Source of the DNA: Hephaestia mangrovi
GTDB taxonomy: Bacteria; Pseudomonadota; Alphaproteobacteria; Sphingomonadales; Sphingomonadaceae
Length of the DNA stretch: 64,000 nt
Direction: 5' to 3'
NCBI RefSeq assembly: GCF_019880555.1
Contig: NZ_JAINVU010000006.1
Location: 124,001-188,000, forward strand
The notes under the pieces were generated by a model. That model was not told the origin of the DNA. It was given only the letters and a program-made list of their open reading frames with translations, and did no database searches. A program made the translations under genes and the position numbers. Each line of letters begins with the position of its first letter. The stretch's first letter is position 1. Shown here one piece after another: positions 60,230 to 64,000 of the stretch.

Positions 60230-61033
60230 TCAATGCGCCAGGAACAGCGGTATTGCGGCGTCGTGGAACAGCCGGCGAGTGACCCCGCCGAACGCGGCTT
60301 CGATCAGGCGGCTGTGGCCGAAGCCGCCCATCACCAGCCAATCGGCGCGATACGATTGCGTCGCGGCAAGGATCACTGTGCTCGCGACATCGGCCAGCGC
60401 CGAATCGCGGCGGATCACCGGCTTGATGCCGTGGCGCGACAGATATTCGGCGGCGCGTTCGGCGGGCAGCTTGATCGACCCGTCATCGACCTCGAACAGC
60501 GTCACGTTGGCGGCGAGCGCGAGCAGCGGCACCGCCGCGCGCAGCGCCGCCTCGGCGGCCGGCGAGCCATCCCAGGCGATCATGGCGTGGCCGGTGACGT
60601 CGAAGCGCCGCGCTTGCGGCGGCACCGCGAGCACCGGCTTGCCCGAGCCGACGATCAGCTCGCCGGCGACATGCGCCATCTCGCGTCCGGGGAAATGATC
60701 GAGATGGGCATTGACCACGACGATGTCGTTGAGCCGCATCGCCTTGCGAACGCCATCGCTGAGCAGGCCCGACGTATCGGCCCAGCTCCACGGCACGTCC
60801 TCGGCCGCGAGCCGCTTTTCCAGCCGCTCGCGATTGCGCGCTTCCTTGGCTTCCTCGTCGGCGATCAGCAGAGCTTCGCCGCCCGAGGAGATATAGTCGT
60901 CCATGAAGCGCGGCATGATCGCGACGTCGATGCACGCGAGATGACCGTCGATCGCCCGCGTGAGATCGAGCGCGCATTGCAGCCGCGCCTCCTGTCCGGC
61001 GTCGTCATGGACCAGCAGCAGCACGTTCTTCAT
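60230..61033 (-). CDS. Universal stress protein, tandem UspA domains (paralogue)
   Basis: A 267-residue tandem Usp that begins MKNVLLLVHDDAGQEARLQC and has MIAWDGSPAAEAALRAAVPL and LVMGGFGHSRLIEAAFGGVT in the C-half. It aligns end to end with the protein of 56806-57615 and probably arose by duplication within this island. First gene of a two-gene usp operon; site 6 lies 57 bp upstream. Confidence 0.9.
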   Translation of the reverse strand: MKNVLLLVHDDAGQEARLQCALDLTRAIDGHLACIDVAIMPRFMDDYISSGGEALLIADEEAKEARNRERLEKRLAAEDVPWSWADTSGLLSDGVRKAMRLNDIVVVNAHLDHFPGREMAHVAGELIVGSGKPVLAVPPQARRFDVTGHAMIAWDGSPAAEAALRAAVPLLALAANVTLFEVDDGSIKLPAERAAEYLSRHGIKPVIRRDSALADVASTVILAATQSYRADWLVMGGFGHSRLIEAAFGGVTRRLFHDAAIPLFLAH

Positions 61034-61090
61034 CGATCCGCTCCTTCGGGCTGATGTCCGGCGTTTTATGGCGCCCTCGCGGGCCGGCCT

Positions 61091-61107
61091 ATCGGGGCTT
61101 TCCCGTA
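61091..61107 (-). promoter_or_regulatory. FixJ-type 17-bp motif, site 6
   Basis: On the minus strand TACGGGAAAGCCCCGAT lies 57 bp before the tandem Usp start, oriented with it. The plus-strand MgtC/DUF4010 gene starts 66 bp on the other side, so a divergent effect is possible. Confidence 0.58.
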
Positions 61108-61173
61108 ACCCCGGCTCCCGATCTAAGGGTTATTACGGACTGATTTCGCGCCGCCGGGGCGCACAGTGGCGGG

Positions 61174-62436
61174 ATGGACGTCGAGCCGCGGCATCTGATT
61201 ATTCGCCTCGCCGCGGCGCTGGCGATCGGCGCGCTGGCCGGCATCGAACGGGGCTGGACGCTGCGCGACCGGCGCGACGGCACCCGCGTCGCCGGGGTGC
61301 GGACGGTGACGCTGATCGGGCTCGCTGGCGGCGTCGCCGGCATCGAGGCCAGCCTGGGTCAGCCGATCGCTGCCGCGGCGATCGTCGCCGCGATCGCCGC
61401 GCTGCTGGTTGCGGGATATGCCCGCGCGGCACACCAACAGGCCGACGCGACCAGCGCCGCCACTGGCGTGCTGGTGCTGGCGATCGGCTTCCTGGCCGGC
61501 ATCGGCATCGTCGGCCCGGCGCTGGCCGCTGCCGCGCTGGCGGTGCTGATCCTCGCGTTGCGCGACAATCTCCACCGCTTCGTCGCGCGGCTCGACCAGC
61601 GCGATATCAAGGCGCTCGCGCGATTCGCGGTGATCGCGCTGGCCGTGCTCCCGTTCCTCCCCGATCGGGCGATGGGCCCGCTTCTCGCCTGGAATCCGTT
61701 CAGATTATGGCTTGTGGTAGTGCTCGTCACCGGCTTCTCCTTCGCCGGTTACGCCGCCAATCGCGTGTTCGGCACGCAACATGGCACGATCGCCACGGCG
61801 GTGATCGGTGGCGCCTATTCGTCGACGGCGGTGACGCAGTCGCTCGCCCAGCGCATGCGCGACAGCACCAGCGATCCCACCGCGACGGCGGGCATCGCGC
61901 TGGCGAGCACCGTGATGTACGGCCGCGTCCTCGTGCTGGTCGCGATGCTGGCCGGGCGCGTGTTCCTGCCCTTCGCCACGCTGATCACGCCGGCGCTGGT
62001 GACGCAGGCGGTGGCATCCTTGTGGCTCTATCGCCGGGCGAGCGGCAACGGCGCCGCCGCGGCGCCCGGCAACCCGATCGCGATGCTGCCGGCGTTGAGC
62101 TTCATGGCGTTCGTCGCCGTCGCCGCCGTCGCTGCGCGTTGGGCGGAGGCGCGGTTCGGTAGCAGCGGCATCGCCATGCTGTTGTTCCTGGTCGGATCGG
62201 CGGACGTCGATGCCTCGATCGTCACCGCGGGCGGGTTGCCGCCGTCCGCGATCGCGCCCGATCTTGCCGCATTGGCGCTGGCCGGCACGGTCGTCGCCAA
62301 CATGACGCTCAAGATCGGGGTGACGCTTGCTTATGCCGGCAGACGCGGAACGGCGGCGGCTCTTGCGCTTGCCGCGAGCACGCTGGTTCTCGCCGCGAGT
62401 TGCGCGTTCGCCTGGGTCGCGATCGGCGGGGGCTGA
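61174..62436 (+). CDS. MgtC/SapB and DUF4010 membrane protein
   Basis: A 420-residue membrane protein with about twelve helices. The N-terminal MgtC/SapB domain has LIIRLAAALAIGALAGIERG and GTRVAGVRTVTLIGLAGGVA; the DUF4010 half contains GGAYSSTAVTQSLAQRM and VLVTGFSFAGYAANRVFG. Such fusions are common in proteobacteria; Mg2+ homeostasis is suggested only by the MgtC domain. ATG 61174. It is divergent from the usp operon. Confidence 0.85.
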   Translation: MDVEPRHLIIRLAAALAIGALAGIERGWTLRDRRDGTRVAGVRTVTLIGLAGGVAGIEASLGQPIAAAAIVAAIAALLVAGYARAAHQQADATSAATGVLVLAIGFLAGIGIVGPALAAAALAVLILALRDNLHRFVARLDQRDIKALARFAVIALAVLPFLPDRAMGPLLAWNPFRLWLVVVLVTGFSFAGYAANRVFGTQHGTIATAVIGGAYSSTAVTQSLAQRMRDSTSDPTATAGIALASTVMYGRVLVLVAMLAGRVFLPFATLITPALVTQAVASLWLYRRASGNGAAAAPGNPIAMLPALSFMAFVAVAAVAARWAEARFGSSGIAMLLFLVGSADVDASIVTAGGLPPSAIAPDLAALALAGTVVANMTLKIGVTLAYAGRRGTAAALALAASTLVLAASCAFAWVAIGGG

Positions 62437-62458
62437 AGCGGCCTTTAGCGGCGGGACG

Positions 62459-63613
62459 CTACAGGTTTCGTCCGATCAGTTCCTTCATGATCTCGTTGGT
62501 GCCGCCATAGATGCGGCTGACGCGTGCAGCGCGCCAGGCGCGGGCGATCGGATATTCATTCATATAGCCCGCCCCGCCGTGGAGCTGCAGGCACTTGTCC
62601 ATCACTTCCCATTGCAGCTCGGTATGCCACAGCTTAGCCGCCGCACCCTCGGTCGGGGTCAGCTCGCCCGCCAGATGCCGGCGGATCGCCCAATCGAGAT
62701 GTGCCCAGCCGACCTGCAGCTTGGCCTTGAGGTCAGCCAGCACGAAGCGGGTGTTCTGGAAATCGAACACCATGCCCGCGAAGGCCTTGCGGTCCTTGGT
62801 GAAGGCCACCGTTTCGTCGAATGCCTTCTGCGCCGAGGCCTGCACGCCGACGGCGATCGACAGGCGCTCCTGCGGCAATTGGCTCATCAGGTAGATGAAG
62901 CCCTTGCCTTCCTCGCCCAGGCAATTGGTGATCGGCACGCGGACGTCATCGAAGAACAGTTCGCTGGTATCGGCGGCATCCTGCCCGATCTTGTCGAGCT
63001 TGCGCCCGCGCCGGAACCCCTCGCGATCCGCCTCGACCAGGATGATCGACATGCCCTTGTAGGCGGGCTTGGCCTCGGGATCGGTCTTGGCGACGACCAG
63101 CACCAGATCGGCATTCTGGCCATTGGTGATATAGGTCTTCGAGCCCGAGACGACATAATGGTTGCCGTCCTTCTTCGCCGTCGTGCGGATCGCCTGGAGG
63201 TCGGAGCCGGTGCCGGGTTCGGTCATCGCGATCGCGGTGATCGTCTCGCCCGAGACGAGGCGGGGCAGCCACTCACGCTTCTGCTCCTCCGAACCGTAGG
63301 CGACGATATAGTCGCAGACGATGTCCGATTGCAGCGAGAAGCCGGCCGGCACGCCGTTGTAGCTCAGCTCCTCGTTGACGATCGCGTTATAGCCGAAATC
63401 GAGGCCGAGCCCGCCATAGGCTTCGGGCACGGTCGGGCAGAGCATCCCGACCTCGCCCGCCTTGCGCCAGAACTCCTTGGGCACCAGCCGGTTGGCTTCC
63501 CAATCGGCGACATGGGGCACGCCTTCCTTCTGCAGGAAGCTGCGCACGGTGCTGCGAAACGCCTCGTGGTCGGGGGTGTAGGCCGAACGGCCGGCGACGT
63601 CGTCGATCGTCAT
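62459..63613 (-). CDS. Acyl-CoA dehydrogenase
   Basis: An FAD-dependent acyl-CoA dehydrogenase of 384 residues. Signatures: AIAMTEPGTGSDLQAIRTTA (FAD/substrate), SGSKTYITNGQNADLVLVVA and the C-terminal ARVSRIYGGTNEIMKELIGR. Where short- and medium-chain enzymes have the base Glu in YEGT, this one has YGGT; Glu249 in LPQERLSIA sits at the isovaleryl/long-chain-type catalytic position, so a branched or long-chain substrate is likelier. A palindromic operator lies about 43 bp upstream. Confidence 0.9.
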   Translation of the reverse strand: MTIDDVAGRSAYTPDHEAFRSTVRSFLQKEGVPHVADWEANRLVPKEFWRKAGEVGMLCPTVPEAYGGLGLDFGYNAIVNEELSYNGVPAGFSLQSDIVCDYIVAYGSEEQKREWLPRLVSGETITAIAMTEPGTGSDLQAIRTTAKKDGNHYVVSGSKTYITNGQNADLVLVVAKTDPEAKPAYKGMSIILVEADREGFRRGRKLDKIGQDAADTSELFFDDVRVPITNCLGEEGKGFIYLMSQLPQERLSIAVGVQASAQKAFDETVAFTKDRKAFAGMVFDFQNTRFVLADLKAKLQVGWAHLDWAIRRHLAGELTPTEGAAAKLWHTELQWEVMDKCLQLHGGAGYMNEYPIARAWRAARVSRIYGGTNEIMKELIGRNL

Positions 63614-63655
63614 GATCCTCTCCGTGGCTTGTTTTGCGTGCCAGCGTGAGAGTGA

Positions 63656-63671
63656 TTGACGCTTACGTCAA
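63656..63671 (-). promoter_or_regulatory. Palindromic operator upstream of the acyl-CoA dehydrogenase gene
   Basis: TTGACG (63656-63661), CTTA, CGTCAA (63666-63671) is a perfect 6+6 inverted repeat. It resembles operators of MerR-type LiuR regulators of branched-chain amino acid and fatty acid breakdown, with TTGACG arms. It lies 43 bp before the start codon. No regulator gene is near. Confidence 0.5.
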
Positions 63672-63682
63672 GCGGGAAGAAG

Positions 63683-63710
63683 GCCCCGCCCGGGCGTCGC
63701 CGGGCGGGGC
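63683..63710 (-). terminator. Terminator after the pyrophosphatase gene
   Basis: GCCCCGCCCGG (63683-63693) and CCGGGCGGGGC (63700-63710) form a perfect 11-bp stem with a 6-base loop. It starts 8 bp after the minus-strand hppA stop; the minus strand then reads CTTCTTCCCG, a weak U-tract. Confidence 0.8.
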
Positions 63711-63717
63711 ATGAGGA

Positions 63718-64000
63718 TCAGCCGGCGACCCCGGCGTGCGCCGCCAGTGCCGCGAGCAGCAGCAGGGCGACGATGTTGGTGATCTTGATCATCGGATTGA
63801 CCGCCGGCCCCGCGGTATCCTTGTAGGGATCGCCGACGGTATCGCCGGTGACGGCCGCCTTGTGCGCTTCGGAGCCCTTGCCGCCGTAATTGCCGTCCTC
63901 GATATATTTCTTGGCATTGTCCCACGCGCCGCCGCCCGAGGTCATCGAGATGGCGACGAACAGGCCCGAGACGATCACGCCCAGCAGCATCGCGCCGACG
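63718..64000 (-). CDS. hppA: Membrane-bound proton-translocating pyrophosphatase (C-terminal part)
   Basis: The C-terminus of an H+-pumping inorganic pyrophosphatase; the gene enters from beyond the right edge. [20 protein letters not shown] and [20 protein letters not shown], then [16 protein letters not shown], are near-invariant in the family: Asp and Lys residues bind Mg-pyrophosphate. The last helix and a short tail (AHAGVAG) close the protein. The type (K+-dependent or independent) depends on residues outside the window. Confidence 0.95.
   Translation of the reverse strand, partial: VGAMLLGVIVSGLFVAISMTSGGGAWDNAKKYIEDGNYGGKGSEAHKAAVTGDTVGDPYKDTAGPAVNPMIKITNIVALLLLAALAAHAGVAG

Noticed and set aside
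1..64000. tRNA, rRNA, CRISPR arrays, prophage or complete insertion sequences
   Set aside because: No cloverleaf or rRNA-like sequence, no repeat-spacer pattern and no transposase, integrase or phage structural protein was recognised among the frames.

Overview
The window is a high-GC chromosomal segment that reads like an alphaproteobacterium of the order Sphingomonadales, probably Sphingomonas or a close relative. This is an inference from gene content: a TrcR/DUF1013 cell-cycle regulator, DUF1192, the mutM / ubiE-ubiB-coaBC-dut neighbourhood, a heme-PAS FixL with FixJ, PHB-type reductase, and an alphaproteobacterial LexA box (GAAC-N7-GAAC). Coding density is very high. Start/stop overlaps (ATGA) are frequent, and several convergent gene pairs overlap at their 3' ends. 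No tRNA, rRNA, CRISPR array, transposase or prophage gene was seen. Genes run off both edges.

Region 1 (1-32 kb) is mostly housekeeping: a class A penicillin-binding protein, threonine aldolase, pepN, a molybdopterin hydroxylase large subunit coupled to hemH, an acetoacetyl-CoA reductase, an M13 metallopeptidase, rpmB, tadA, folA, hrcA-grpE, rph-rdgB, trcR, a glycosyltransferase/LpxH-like pair, clpA and a ROK kinase. Region 2 (32-42 kb) holds the thiF-dut / coaBC / ubiB / ubiE block on the minus strand, with a probable SOS box between coaBC and dut, then mutM, a HAD phosphatase, DoxX and a membrane diguanylate cyclase on plus.

Region 3 (41.5-49.2 kb) is the accessory highlight. It is a minus-strand operon in which a 24-residue peptide, an MFS exporter, a TetR regulator, a sugar-lactone-oxidase-like flavoprotein, a DSD1-type PLP enzyme, a kynureninase-like enzyme, a PrnB-like (DUF1864; TDO/IDO superfamily) protein and FdhD follow one another, most with coupled or near-coupled starts. 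It is preceded by an AT-rich stretch with two copies of a 21-bp operator-like repeat. This looks like an uncharacterised pathway for an aromatic or indole-type amino-acid derivative, with dedicated transport and control.

Region 4 (49.2-61.2 kb) is an oxygen/redox-stress island. It holds a K+-channel-like protein coupled to heme-PAS fixL and fixJ, a lone receiver domain, a triple-BON protein, an NDP-forming acyl-CoA synthetase fused to a GNAT acetyltransferase, three universal stress proteins, an L,D-transpeptidase and a zinc alcohol dehydrogenase. Six transcription units here each carry one copy of a 17-bp motif close to TACGGGATTTCCCCAAT, 49-63 bp ahead of the start codon and in the same orientation as the gene. 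This fits a local FixJ-type regulon. A 136-bp intergenic element with nested inverted repeats lies at 56.7 kb. The window ends with an MgtC/DUF4010 membrane protein, an acyl-CoA dehydrogenase and the C-terminus of a proton-pumping pyrophosphatase.
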